From positions 62,001 to 126,000 of the forward strand of contig JBBMOL010000280.1 of the NCBI GenBank assembly GCA_037954665.1: a stretch of DNA of 64,000 nucleotides, read 5' to 3'. The notes under the pieces are model-generated. The model was not told the origin of the DNA. It was given only the letters and a program-made list of their open reading frames with translations, and ran no database searches. The first letter of the stretch is position 1, and each line of letters starts with the position of its first letter. Of this stretch, positions 54,776-64,000 are shown piece after piece. This DNA comes from Laguncularia racemosa (lineage: Eukaryota; Streptophyta; Magnoliopsida; Myrtales; Combretaceae). A program made the position numbers and the translations under genes.

Positions 54776-56391
54776 TTCCCTCCATGTTGATAATAATTCG
54801 ACCTCGAATTTGTATTGTCCATCCTACTAGACCACATAAATAGACTCCTCTTTCCCTTAGGCTTCTTAAGGCAAATCAGTCTTATGTGTTGTAGTTCAAT
54901 TGGACTCATAAGAAGAAGCTTATATGTCTTATCCTGTTGCTAAATGGTATACTTATTGGTGTATCCATCATACTTGGCTCTGAGGTCATACTGCCAAGGT
55001 CTTCCAAGGATCAAATGTGCAGCTTCCATGGGAGCTACATCACAAATAATTTCGTCAGTATAATCACCAATAAGCAATGAAACACAAACCTATTTGTGTA
55101 CATGAACAACTCCCTGTGGACTCAACCAATGAAGTGCATAAGGTCTTGGATGCTGCTCCACCTGTAAACCCAACTTAGTAACTTAGCTTACTGAAGCAAC
55201 ATTAGTGCAACTGCCTGTGTCAACCATAATCAAACAAGTCTTCCCCTGCACCATACCTTGGATATGAAATAAATTGGCTCTCTGATTATGAACAGCTTCA
55301 TCTTGCTTAACTATTAGCATGTCTCCCTGTACTGGACTCACTATAATGTCTTCATCTTCCTCTTCTGCCTCAGTACTCTTCTGTTCTTCTTCCTCACTCT
55401 CAATTTTGTCCCCCTTGATGACCATAACCCTTTTATTAGGACATTGAGAAGCAATATGGCCAAGTCCTAAACACTTAAAACATTTGATATCCCTGCTCCT
55501 CTTTTGTTGTGTTTGGTCAACAGCCTCACTAACGACTGCCTTTCCCTTTTCCTTCTTTTCCTTCTCCCTCTCACCATCATTTGACTTATGGTGTTGATAT
55601 GATTTTTAATCCCGCCATTTCTGATCTCGCCTGCGCTGATACCGCTCAACCTGATTGGCTAATTTAATCACATCTTTAAGAATCTGATAATGCTAGAGTT
55701 CCACTACAATGGTAATGTCCATCTTCAACCCATTGATGAAACGAGCTATGGATTCATATGATGTTTCCCTAATATCACATCTTGCCACTAATGTCTCAAA
55801 CTCCTTCACATATTCTTTTATGCTCTTCTTACCCTGCCTCAAGGATTGCAACTCCATCGGCATCTCCTATTTATAGTAGTCTGGCACAAATCTGCGTCTC
55901 ATCAACCTTTTCATCAAAGCCCATAAACGCACTTTCTCCTCATCAGCCCTACGTCTCTCAATTTGTAATTTATCCCACCACAATCTAGCATATTCAGAGA
56001 ATGCTAGAGACGCCATTATCACCTTCATGCGCTCATCCCACTCATAACAGTCATACACCTTCTCAACGCATGGCACCTAGTCTAGGAATTCCTCTGGTTT
56101 ACTACTACCAATGAAAGGTGGAATTTTCAGCTTGATGTTTTCAATCCCCTTACGCCTGTCAACATTGTTTCCTCTCGTACTCCTTCCACTACTAGCATCA
56201 GATTCACTACTAGAGTGTCTCCGCCTAATTCTTGCACCACTATGGCTTCTTCTATCCCTAACCTCCAATCACTCCATAATCAATCTAAGATTTTCTTGGA
56301 TTTGATTGAACTCAGCCCTAGTCACAACCTCACCCCCATTATCAACATCATTCCTATTATTGTTGTTTTGAACACTTCCATGTGACGACAT
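54748..56391 (-). pseudogene. D2 gag-protease, degenerate
   Basis: ATG at 56391 (MSSHGSVQNNNNRND). Gag motifs KGIENIKLKIPPFIGSSKPE, EKVYDCYEWDERMKVIMASL, RLWWDKL and MKRLMRRRFVPDYYK follow. The zinc knuckle CFKCLGLGHIASQC (about 55440-55485) is intact. The gag end is acidic (ESEEEEQKSTEAEEEDEDII). Protease has MVDTGSCTNVAS (about 55185-55225) and LILGRPWQYD. It then reads LFMWSSRMDNTNSRSNYYQH and stops at 54748 inside the LTR. Several nonsense codons and a frameshift. The protease-to-PPT join matches D1, so it was inherited and not independently deleted. Confidence 0.9.
54776..54810 (-). other. PPT and hairpin of D2
   Basis: On the minus strand AATTCGA-GG-TCGAATT is a perfect 7-bp stem (54795-54810), then CATGGAGGGAA next to the LTR. 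Relative to D1 both outer stem bases changed together (G-C to A-T). Confidence 0.75.
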
Positions 56392-56723
56392 CTCTACCAA
56401 TCTAAATTTCAACAAATATATTCACAAGAACACAACCCTCAACAACAGCCCTAAACACCAATTCACAGCAATTCAACACCTAACAATTGAATTCGGAAAT
56501 GATATTCACAAAATCCCCAATTCTTAACAACAGACCAATCACCAATTCAACGCCCAACAATCGAATTCACAACAATACAATTCACAAAATAACTTCCCAA
56601 ATTTCCCAACCAATAGTAGTATTGAATTAACCTTACTGATTTAACCCATAATTTGATCAAATCCTTTGCTCTCAATCCTTACGAATCCAACCTTCGCTCT
56701 GAGTCCTTATGAATCCAACCTTC
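56392..56723 (-). other. 5' leader of D2
   Basis: Non-coding leader, related to 48871-49184. It contains two diverged units of TTA(C/T)GAATCCAACCTTC(G/A)CTCT next to the PBS. Confidence 0.6.
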
Positions 56724-56735
56724 ACTCTAACACCA
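56724..56735 (-). other. Decayed primer-binding site of D2
   Basis: The minus strand reads TGGTGTTAGAGT, three changes from TGGTATCAGAGC, 2 bp from the 5' LTR edge. Confidence 0.7.
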
Positions 56736-56737
56736 AA

Positions 56738-57442
56738 TGATGCGAACTCGGTATACTCTGAAACCAAATGATTTGAAAACGGATTTGAATTCCTTCACAC
56801 AAACCAAATCGTCAACAACAATCAAATGACACAAATTTTTAGGGTTTTCTGGATTTTGGTACTAATGAATAAAATAAAGATATGGATAAAATTATCAATC
56901 TATAGATGCCAAGATTGATATAATTAAACTGATTTGCAATCAAATCATAGAACGATAGAGACCACGCTCTATAAATCAATCACTATGGTTAAAGAATTCT
57001 AAGAATTCAATAACGATGCTCACTACAAATTCTAAAGAACCAACAATTTGATAAGAAAAATAAGAATAAAGAGAAAAATCAATTCCCAATATTCACAAAT
57101 CTCCAAAGAATATTCACAATGCTCAAAGTGTCTCTGTTTTACAACCAAAATAACATTCTCCCTCGAAAAACCCTAAGGACGCCTATTTATATCAACCTAA
57201 AAAAATTGAGCGAAAACATTTAAGGCCAGCAGCCTAAACACATAGGCCGGCACCAAAGGCCGGCGGCCTTGAAGCTAACTCGATCAGCCTTTATTCAAGG
57301 CCGGCTTAAGGCTGGCCGATCTTCGCCTTGGGTCCTCCTGACATCTATATCCTCCTTTTTTGGTCCCCGTACTACCACCTAGAGCTCGGATTGACTTTGT
57401 TTTCTTTGGTGCTCGTATCTGGGTTTCTCTTGGATCATATCA
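56738..57442 (-). repeat. 5' LTR of D2 (705 bp)
   Basis: TGATGCGAACTCGG...GGATCATATCA. GGCCGG repeats lie at about 57221-57320 and a TATA at 57182-57191 on the minus strand. Confidence 0.92.
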
Positions 57443-58009
57443 GGATCACTTTGTTGGGAAAGGGGATCTCGAATTAGTTCTTGTTGTTTTGTTGAATTCA
57501 CATGGTATTCAAGTTTGATTAGTGTTGTTTTGAAGAATTTGTTCATTGTGGATTATTAATTTGTAAGTTATAGCATTCGGATCTACTTAGACTCCAATAG
57601 GAATCATGCAATTTCTAATAGTCTTGAACCGAAATTAGACTAGTCATTTGAGGTTTATAAATTGCTCCAATTGCATGTGCTTAATCTTGATTTTACGTAC
57701 ATCAGTACTCCCCAATTCCGAAACAGTCATGCAAAAATTACACTTCTCTTCTCTTCACAAATGAGGTACCCTCAATTCCGAAAATGATACAAGAAATGAA
57801 CTTCCTACTTCCCTTGCCTTCACGGCAAATTCAAGAACAAAGGGACTACAACAAGATCTCCACTTCTACTTCAACAATCAATAAATATGATATAATAAAA
57901 CCAAAATCAAGTACTTCAATTCCACCTCAACACTTCAGGATTAATAAGTTAAAACTCAAAAACCCTAATTTCAAATGAAGATCACAAAATTCCCTTCTCA
58001 AAAACCAAT

Positions 58010-58021
58010 GCTCTGATACCA
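58010..58021 (-). other. Primer-binding site of B7 (initiator Met tRNA)
   Basis: The minus strand reads a perfect TGGTATCAGAGC, 5 bp from the LTR edge at 58027. Confidence 0.9.
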
Positions 58022-58026
58022 AATTA

Positions 58027-58931
58027 TGATGTGCCTAAAATCCAAAGCACATGAACACTAATGCAAATGGTGTGAATCAACAATTACACTAACAATTATC
58101 TTAATCAACAACTTCATAAGATAACCCCAATTCACGAAAATTGAAGCCAAATGAATATATGGAACAAAACAATTGTATCAATACCAATAGAAGACAATGG
58201 AAAAGAATTAGAATTCAATCTCAAATTGGCTTGATGCAAATATAAAAATAAGAACCCTAATTCACGTGGATATAGATAAGTAACCAACAAATTGCACTTA
58301 GATATTACCCACTAAACACAATTTGCAAATCAATAAGAGATAATTGATATTACTCACAATCACTCTAGTTGGTTCTCACCACAATTCCACACTTAAAATT
58401 GATAAGAGATCAAATTTGTTAGCAAGGACTCTCCTTACGGCAAAGTGTATGATTTTTCTAAAATGTTCAAAAAGGTCCATACAAACCCTAGTCAGCAAGT
58501 ATTTATACTTGCTCCTATTAGGGTAAAAACCACATGAAAATTACAAATAAGCTACTTAAGTGGTTGGTTCCAAGAAAAGAAATTACAAATGCTAAATGAA
58601 ATGGTTGGTTCTCAAAACAACAATTACAAGTATAAGGTTCTTCAATTGGTCGATTCTTCAATTCAATTGAGTAATTTGTTAGACCAATTCTTCTTTGGTT
58701 TATGTCAGTCCATGAATAACCCATAAGCTAAGTTTTAGTGAGTTTGTCCACCATCCTATAAAACCTAACAAGTATGCTTACTAGAATGTATAACAAATAG
58801 GTAATAGAAAAGAAGTTAGTATACAAGTATTTTCGGGGTTGGTTTGTTCAAAGAAGACCCTTATCGCTAAATTTTATAATCCTTTGGTCCTTGCCTTAGT
58901 GATAGGTCCTGTAGGATTTTGATTCCTATCA
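58027..58931 (-). repeat. 5' LTR of B7 (905 bp)
   Basis: TGATGTGCCTAAAATCC...GATTCCTATCA. The palindromic TATA is at 58494-58513. U3 matches the second half of the B1 U3 duplication (14303 onward). Confidence 0.88.
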
Positions 58932-59369
58932 AATTCCCTATCATGCAAATTAAAATGATACATAATTTACACCAAATATAAGAAGTATGAATGTAATTCG
59001 GATGCACAATTTGGAAAGATAAAGATATATGTTGTAGTTGGAATTGGAAAGTGAATTATGACAATTAAATTGTAACTTGCCAAAATAAAATTTTCTTTTG
59101 TGATTTCGGCAATTGGATCTCTTCCACGATCGACTATGACTTTGTATATGTATATATATTTTTTATATATTCTTCAAAGAAGGAATAAGATTGAATCACA
59201 ATTGATTTTTGCAATGACCAAGATAGAATTGTTTGTGATTGGTCACCAATAATGCTCTTATGACCTAGTCAATTTTTTTTTATACAAATCTAGGATATGA
59301 ATAAAAGTATGGAATTGAAACAACAAGCAAATAAACAAGGATAGAGATTACTTGATTCAAGAAACCAAA
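58932..59369 (-). other. Leader of an unassigned LTR element
   Basis: AT-rich non-coding DNA upstream of the PBS at 59370, with a TATATAT run at about 59145-59175. No coding similarity is seen. Confidence 0.45.
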
Positions 59370-59381
59370 GCTCTGATACCA
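59370..59381 (-). other. Primer-binding site of an unassigned element
   Basis: The minus strand reads a perfect TGGTATCAGAGC. An LTR end (minus strand GGGTTTACACA) follows at 59387. Confidence 0.75.
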
Positions 59382-59386
59382 AATAA

Positions 59387-59798
59387 TGTGTAAACCCTAG
59401 GTATGTTAAATGTAGAACTCGACAAACGTAATTGAAATCAAACCCCAAGGATCGTCTCGAATTAATAGAACGGAACTAGACCCCAATCACACCTATTGAT
59501 TAAAACTTAAATTATCAAAAGGAATTTCCCTAATCAAATTCGATTAAAGAATTCCAAAGAGAGTTCTTTTGCAAAGAACAAAGGAGGGTTTTCTTTATAA
59601 AAAAAAAAAGATGTTTTTTGTTTCAATCTTTAATCATGATGTTGTGTTGTGCTGACACCTACTCGATCATATAAGGATGTTACACATAAGAAAATACAAA
59701 ACCTAAGTTACCTAATCTAGCTTGCGGTCTTATCTTCTTATAGACCGAAACACCAAACTAATTATGCCAAATTACAAACCAAAAATAATAATAAAACA
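59387..59798 (-). repeat. LTR-like sequence, right border unknown
   Basis: Begins TGTGTAAACCC next to a PBS, so this is the U5 end of a 5' LTR on the minus strand. It is interrupted by the family-B solo LTR at 59799 and probably resumes at 60809. The start of the LTR was not located. Confidence 0.5.
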
Positions 59799-60803
59799 TG
59801 ATGTGCTCAAAATCAAGTTTAAGCACAATCAAATGACTTAAGGAAAACAATTCACAAATCAATCACAAAACCGGTCCAATTGGTTCACAAATAACGTGAA
59901 ACCCCTTTGAAATTTGGATGGAAAATGAAGATCAAATGATGTAATTGCAATCCCTATTTGTAATCTTCACCAAGTGACAACAAATTGAAATGAGATCCAT
60001 GTGAATTCCAAATCAAAAGGATTGATCAAAAACCGTGATTTCCACTCTTCCTTCAATTCCAATGCACGCCAACAATAAAAGGATATTGAATTCAAGTACT
60101 AAAAGAACAATCAATCTTAAAAGACAATTGTTCACGAATTACAATCACAAATATGTCCAAGAAACTTCAAATCCATCCTAGATATGACTCACTAGAGAAG
60201 AAATGAAAGACAACAAAGAAAGAAATCGATATGACTCACAATTTCCCCTTGTTGCACTCACCACAATTCCAATTCTTGGGTTGAAATTGATAAGAGGATT
60301 AGAACTAGGATGAACCCTAATTCTCACATGTGAAGTTCTAGTGTATGATATGCAAAAATGGCCTCTCTCAAACCCTACTACAAGCAAGTATTTATACTTG
60401 CTACTCCTAAGGTTAGAAAATGGTCAAAATTACAAGTTTATCACTTTAAGGTGGCTAGTCCTAAATGAAAATTACAATGAAATGAAAGTGTCCCAAAAGA
60501 AAATACAACCTAAAATAGTTCATAAAACAATTACAAAGTACAAAATATCATAATTCTTCATGAACCAATGCCTCGGAATGGAAAACAATCGCAACGGGTC
60601 TTTGATTGTCAATCCGAAAATGTTATGTGTCCATCAACTATTGTTAGACATATTGGCATCCCATGGAGAATTATTATTGTACCTGTAAGATTATTTCTCA
60701 AATATTTATTAGAATAAAAGACATAAAGTAAAATATGAGTGATTTGGATCATTATTCAAATCGAGTTCTGAAAATGTCGATGGTGCTAGAAATTTTCCCA
60801 TTA
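59799..60803 (-). repeat. Solo LTR of family B (1005 bp)
   Basis: TGATGTGCTC...TTTTCCCATTA with a perfect TSD AAACA (59794-59798 and 60804-60808) and no internal sequence. The palindromic TATA is at 60383-60402. One terminal base has decayed (CCCATTA for CCCATCA). Confidence 0.93.
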
Positions 60804-60808
60804 AAACA

Positions 60809-62091
60809 TAACAAAACAAAACCGAGAATCCTCTTTCCCTTTTTAGTTCAATAAAAACATATCTTTTCTAAGACTTCAAATCCTTGTACCCTTCCATGGA
60901 AACGTAAATTAAATTGATAGGTGTTGGTTCTCCTTTCATGTAATTTGATTCCTTAGCTTGTGCGTTCATGACTAGTCCTTGTAAGGCGTCATTCATCCTC
61001 TTAGCTCTAGCTTAGGTCATTGGGCTTCCAATTCCTTGCAATGGATCTTAGGATTTCGGTTTCGCCCTCTTAGATGCTAGTTGATCCTCATAAGTTAAGT
61101 CCAAGATTGAGAAGTGCTTAAGGCTAGGATCCAAGGTACATGTAACTTATGTATTGTTTTGTGTTTGTTTAAGTTAGTACAAGTATTTGAAATTGAATTA
61201 AGTATATGATTCGGTAAGTGCTCAAGTAATATGCTGTATGTACTTGGCTCAACTTAGGGGCCCATAGTGGAAAATCCCTAAGGAGAACCCCAATGATCCA
61301 TATGTGGCATTATCCCTAGTGGAGTCATGCTTGGAAATGATCTAGGTTGGATGTTGTTCAAGTGTTTAAGTGTACATGGGTGTAGGGCCCATAGTGGCAA
61401 TTCCCATCACTAACTTCAAGTGGTTAAGTGTACATTGGTGTAGGGCCCGTAGTGGCAATTCCCATCATCGAGATTAAGTATTTAAGTGGACATGAGTGTA
61501 GGGCCCATAGTGGTAGTTCCCATCACCAAGAGATGCTCCATTGTGTTAAGTGTGTTAAGGCGGTCATGAGAATCTTATTGTTCACTTGTGGACTAAAATT
61601 ATATTATGAAATGATATTCTGTGTTTAAGTTTTACATGATGCATGTGATACTCATTTATGTTTGTCATGCATATGTGTTTGTGTTATACGTACTGGGAAT
61701 TAGCTCACCCTTCGGGGGAACCATTTTTAGATACAGGTGTTGAGGGAGATGAGAACCTGGAAAATGACTTGGGTTTAGCTAAACCATAGAGAGAAGAAGA
61801 TGAAGAGTACTATTATTATTACGATGATTAAGTTTAGGATGAACTATGACGTTTAACTGTAATAGATAGTATCTATTAAGAATTTTTATTTTTGGTGTTT
61901 AAAGACTTATGTTATGTTAGATATTTGATATAGTTTAAGTTATTATTTGAAAATTTGGAGATATATGAAATTCTTTTATAATAGATGTTACAGGTTAAAA
62001 AGTATTGGATTTGTTTTACAGCCTTAACATGTTCTTGTGAGATAAAGACACATGGTGGGTAATAGCATGGCCTAGTTTTGGGGGCATTACA
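60809..62091 (+). repeat. Family-E LTR (Tekay/Del-like), left border unresolved
   Basis: Ends GGGGGCATTACA at 62091, with a PBS 7 bp further on. The internal block ACTGGGAATTAGCTCACCC (about 61691) is one I associate with Tekay/Del LTRs. The left border, and how much of 60809-61140 belongs to the unassigned LTR, is unclear. A tandem repeat lies inside. Confidence 0.5.
61366..61539 (+). repeat. Three 58-bp tandem repeats
   Basis: Unit starts at 61366, 61424 and 61482. Each has TTAAGTG(T/G)ACAT, TGTAGGGCCC(A/G)TAGTGG and TTCCCATCA. A partial related block, GGGGCCCATAGTGG, sits at about 61258. Confidence 0.85.
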
Positions 62092-62098
62092 GCTTAGG

Positions 62099-62110
62099 TG
62101 GTATCGGAGC
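62099..62110 (+). other. Primer-binding site of family E (one change)
   Basis: TGGTATCGGAGC differs at one base from the initiator-Met complement and lies 7 bp after the LTR end at 62091. Confidence 0.8.
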
Positions 62111-62473
62111 TCTAGGTTTTATGTTCTTTAGAGATTTAAGTTTTGATCTATAGATCTTAGGTAATGATCTTTAATACTAAGCGATGATCAATAGACATAA
62201 GTTTTAAACAATAGATTTTAAGAAATGATATGTAAAAGAATTTAGCAATGGATTAATAAGATAGTGAGATATGACGAGAGTGGGTAAAATAGGGGACGTT
62301 TATTTAATTAAGTAATTACTTGTATTATTATTTTACCTGTATTCCTTTAACTACTAAGCATTATATATGAATAGACCCCTTGTGTATGGTATATGTCTAT
62401 ATACTTACACACTATGAAACTAACCTTGACTAATACTAACATAAACAGATTCTGTTGTCTCTTCTTAATCATA
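62111..62473 (+). other. 5' leader of family-E element
   Basis: Non-coding, with repeated TTTTAAGCAATAGATC-like phrases at about 62130-62230. No frame is supported. Confidence 0.5.
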
Positions 62474-63210
62474 ATGCCTCCAAGAAGAATTACTAGATTA
62501 AGAGCTGAAAGTGGTGCTAGACATAATAACCTTAATGAGGAGGAAGCTCAGCACCCTCAGCAATAAGGGGAAAGAGGTCAGATGACTGAAGAGACAATTC
62601 AACTATTGCATATAGTGAACCACCTGGTGGGACTACTAGCACAGCATCACCAAGCACTTAATGTCCCAAAACATAGGAATGCCAATGAACCCATCAACTT
62701 TAATAGGTTCATAAGAGTGGCTAAGGAGTTCAACCCTAGAATAGATGGCCCAATTGAAGCTGAGGATTGGGTACAAGACATTGAGAAGACTTTTGCTACC
62801 TTCTAGATATTAGAAGATAGGAAGGTGAATTATGTTGCATTCATGTAGAAGGGAACTGCAACAAAATGGTGAGCTTCAGTCCCTAGACTTATAGGGGAGT
62901 GCATGAATTGGGTAGTGTTTAAGAAGCTGTTTTATTAGAGATACTTCCCCAACAACTCTAAAGACAAAATGGAGAACAATTACTACAACTATGAATAAGG
63001 GAACTAAAGAGTATAAGGCAAAGTTAACTCGCCTCATTCAGTTCCTTCATGAGAATGTATGCAATGATGATAGGTCTTAAGCTAGAAGGTTCCTAAGAGG
63101 AATGGAATTGGAGTTACAACTTGCAGTATGGGCCTTTCAGCTAAATACCTATGTTGAGATGGTAGACAAAGCGAAGTGCTTTGAATAGAATAAGAAGATC
63201 ATGAAAGAAT
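62474..63210 (+). pseudogene. Family-E gag, degenerate and truncated
   Basis: ATG at 62474 (MPPRRITRLRAESGARHNN). A stop precedes GERGQMTEETIQLLHIV. The capsid motif FNPRIDGPIEAEDWVQDIEK is typical of Del/Tekay and related chromovirus gag, followed by a decayed L-G-A-T-x-W-W equivalent (KGTATKW). Many stops and a frameshift follow. It is cut at 63210 by a family-B LTR. No zinc knuckle is reached. Confidence 0.75.
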
Positions 63211-64000
63211 TGATGGGAAAATTTCTAGCATAGTCGACATTTTCAGAACCCAATTTGGATGATGATTCGAATCACTCATATTTTACTTTATGTCTTTTAT
63301 TCTAATAAATAATTGAGAATAATCTTATAGGTATAATGATAATTCTCCATGGGATGCCAATATGTCCTACAACAGTTGATGGATACAGAACATTTTCAGG
63401 GTGACAATCAAAGACTCGCTGCGATTGTTTTCCATTCCGAAGCATTGGTTCATGAAGACTTATGATATTTTGTACTTTTTAATTGCTTTATGAACTATTT
63501 TTTGTTGTATTTGGTTTTGGGACACTTTCATTTCCTTGTAATTTTCATTTAGGACTAGCCACCTTAAAAGTGGTAAACTTGTAATTTTTGACCACTTTCT
63601 AACCCTAGGAGTAGCAAGTATAAATACTTGCTCAGAATAGGGTTTGAGGAGGCCATATTTTTCAAATTAAACCTAGCACTTCACGTGTGGAATTAGGGTT
63701 CATCCTAGTTCAAAAATCTCTTATCAATTTCAACCCATGAATTAGAATTGTAGCGAGTGCGACAAAGGGGAATTGTAAGTCATATCGATTTCATCTTTAT
63801 TGTTTTTCATTTCTTCTCTAGTGAGTCATATCTAGGGTGGATTTGAATCTTTCTTGCAACTATTGTGAGTGTAATTCATGAAAAATTGACTTGTTAAGAT
63901 TGATTGTTCTTTTAGTACTTGAATTATATATATCATTTAGTGTTGGCGTGCATTAGAATTGAAGGAAGAGCAGAAATCACGGTTTTGATGCTTCAATCTT
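63211..64000 (+). repeat. B8: family-B LTR running off the window
   Basis: Starts TGATGGGAAAATTTCTAGC inside family-E gag, and follows the family-B LTR (palindromic TATA 63613-63632, CTTGTTAAGATTGATTG) to the window end. About 200 bp are outside. It could be a 5' LTR or a solo LTR. The left TSD copy would be AGAAT. Confidence 0.88.

Larger units (their letters stand above)
54059..57442 (-). mobile_element. D2: gag-protease family-D element
   Basis: 3384 bp, minus strand. TSD is AGATC (54054-54058) against GGATC (57443-57447), one mismatch. LTRs are 56738-57442 (5', 705 bp) and 54059-54775 (3', 717 bp). It has a decayed PBS, gag, protease, hairpin and PPT, and no RT, RNase H or integrase. It is inserted in the B6 3' LTR. 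Confidence 0.92.
50946..57704 (+). mobile_element. B6: family-B pol and 3' LTR, split by D2
   Basis: Plus-strand pol from within RT to integrase (50946-53330), hairpin/PPT, and a 3' LTR starting at 53288. D2 interrupts the LTR at 54059 and it resumes at 57448. The 5' portion is lost at the junction with C1. Gag fragment B5, on the other side of C1 and in the same orientation, may be its 5' part. It is the only family-B copy here with RT and integrase sequence. Confidence 0.88.
53288..57704 (+). repeat. 3' LTR of B6, split by D2
   Basis: Starts TGATAGGAATC and ends TTTTACGTACATCA at 57704. Without D2 and its TSD it is about 1028 bp, the family-B size. The decayed palindromic TATA is at 53706-53725. 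Confidence 0.85.
57705..58931 (-). mobile_element. B7: 5' end of a minus-strand family-B element
   Basis: 5' LTR 58027-58931, PBS 58010-58021 and about 0.3 kb of leader, ending where the B6 3' LTR ends (57704). Gag and the rest are absent on the left. It is inserted upstream of another PBS-bearing element (59370). Confidence 0.8.

Overview
The window looks like a heterochromatic stretch of a flowering-plant nuclear genome. It is AT-rich, it is packed with nested Ty3/gypsy LTR retrotransposons, and it contains no intact single-copy host gene that I can recognise. Most coding sequence is broken transposon sequence. Element borders were set from three kinds of evidence: target-site duplications (TSDs), primer-binding sites (PBS) next to the 5' LTR, and polypurine tracts (PPT) next to the 3' LTR. 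Element names (A1, B2 and so on) are mine.

Four well-resolved families occur. Family A (A1, A2, A3 and one solo LTR) has LTRs of about 0.8-0.9 kb, and its pol frame runs into the 3' LTR, as I recall for CRM-type chromoviruses. Family B (B1-B8 and one solo LTR) has LTRs of about 1 kb. Family C (C1, C2) is Athila/Tat-like, with a tRNA-Asp-type PBS in C2 and an env-position gene in C1. Family D (D1, D2) has LTRs of about 0.7-0.8 kb. A Tekay/Del-like LTR and gag (family E) and a decayed DUF7745 (plant-mobile-domain-like) gene complete the set. A, B and D use an initiator-Met tRNA PBS.

Layout, left to right: A1 integrase tail and 3' LTR (1-1745). DUF7745 pseudogene and an LTR-like region, minus strand (1759-5419). 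Unassigned DNA (5420-9668). B1 LTR split by A2 (9669-15142). B3, minus strand, carrying B2 in its 3' LTR and a family-A solo LTR in its leader (15143-25152). Two B gag fragments, the second split by about 0.8 kb that includes a mitochondrial nad5 piece (25153-28122). C1, minus strand, 28123-50945, split by C2 (29622-36603) and by D1 (39573-49974), which is itself split by A3 (40058-46938). B6 pol with its 3' LTR split by D2 (50946-57704). B7 5' end, an unassigned leader and LTR, and a B solo LTR (57705-60803). Family E LTR and gag, interrupted by a B LTR that runs off the window (60804-64000).

Several elements are not random wrecks. B2, B3, C2, D1 and D2 each keep LTRs, gag and protease but lack reverse transcriptase, RNase H and integrase. 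Within B and within D both copies share the same layout, which suggests established non-autonomous lineages. The most striking recurring signal is a short hairpin, usually with an AGGA or GG loop, just upstream of the PPT. It occurs in all four main families and its stem pairs change in a compensatory way between families.
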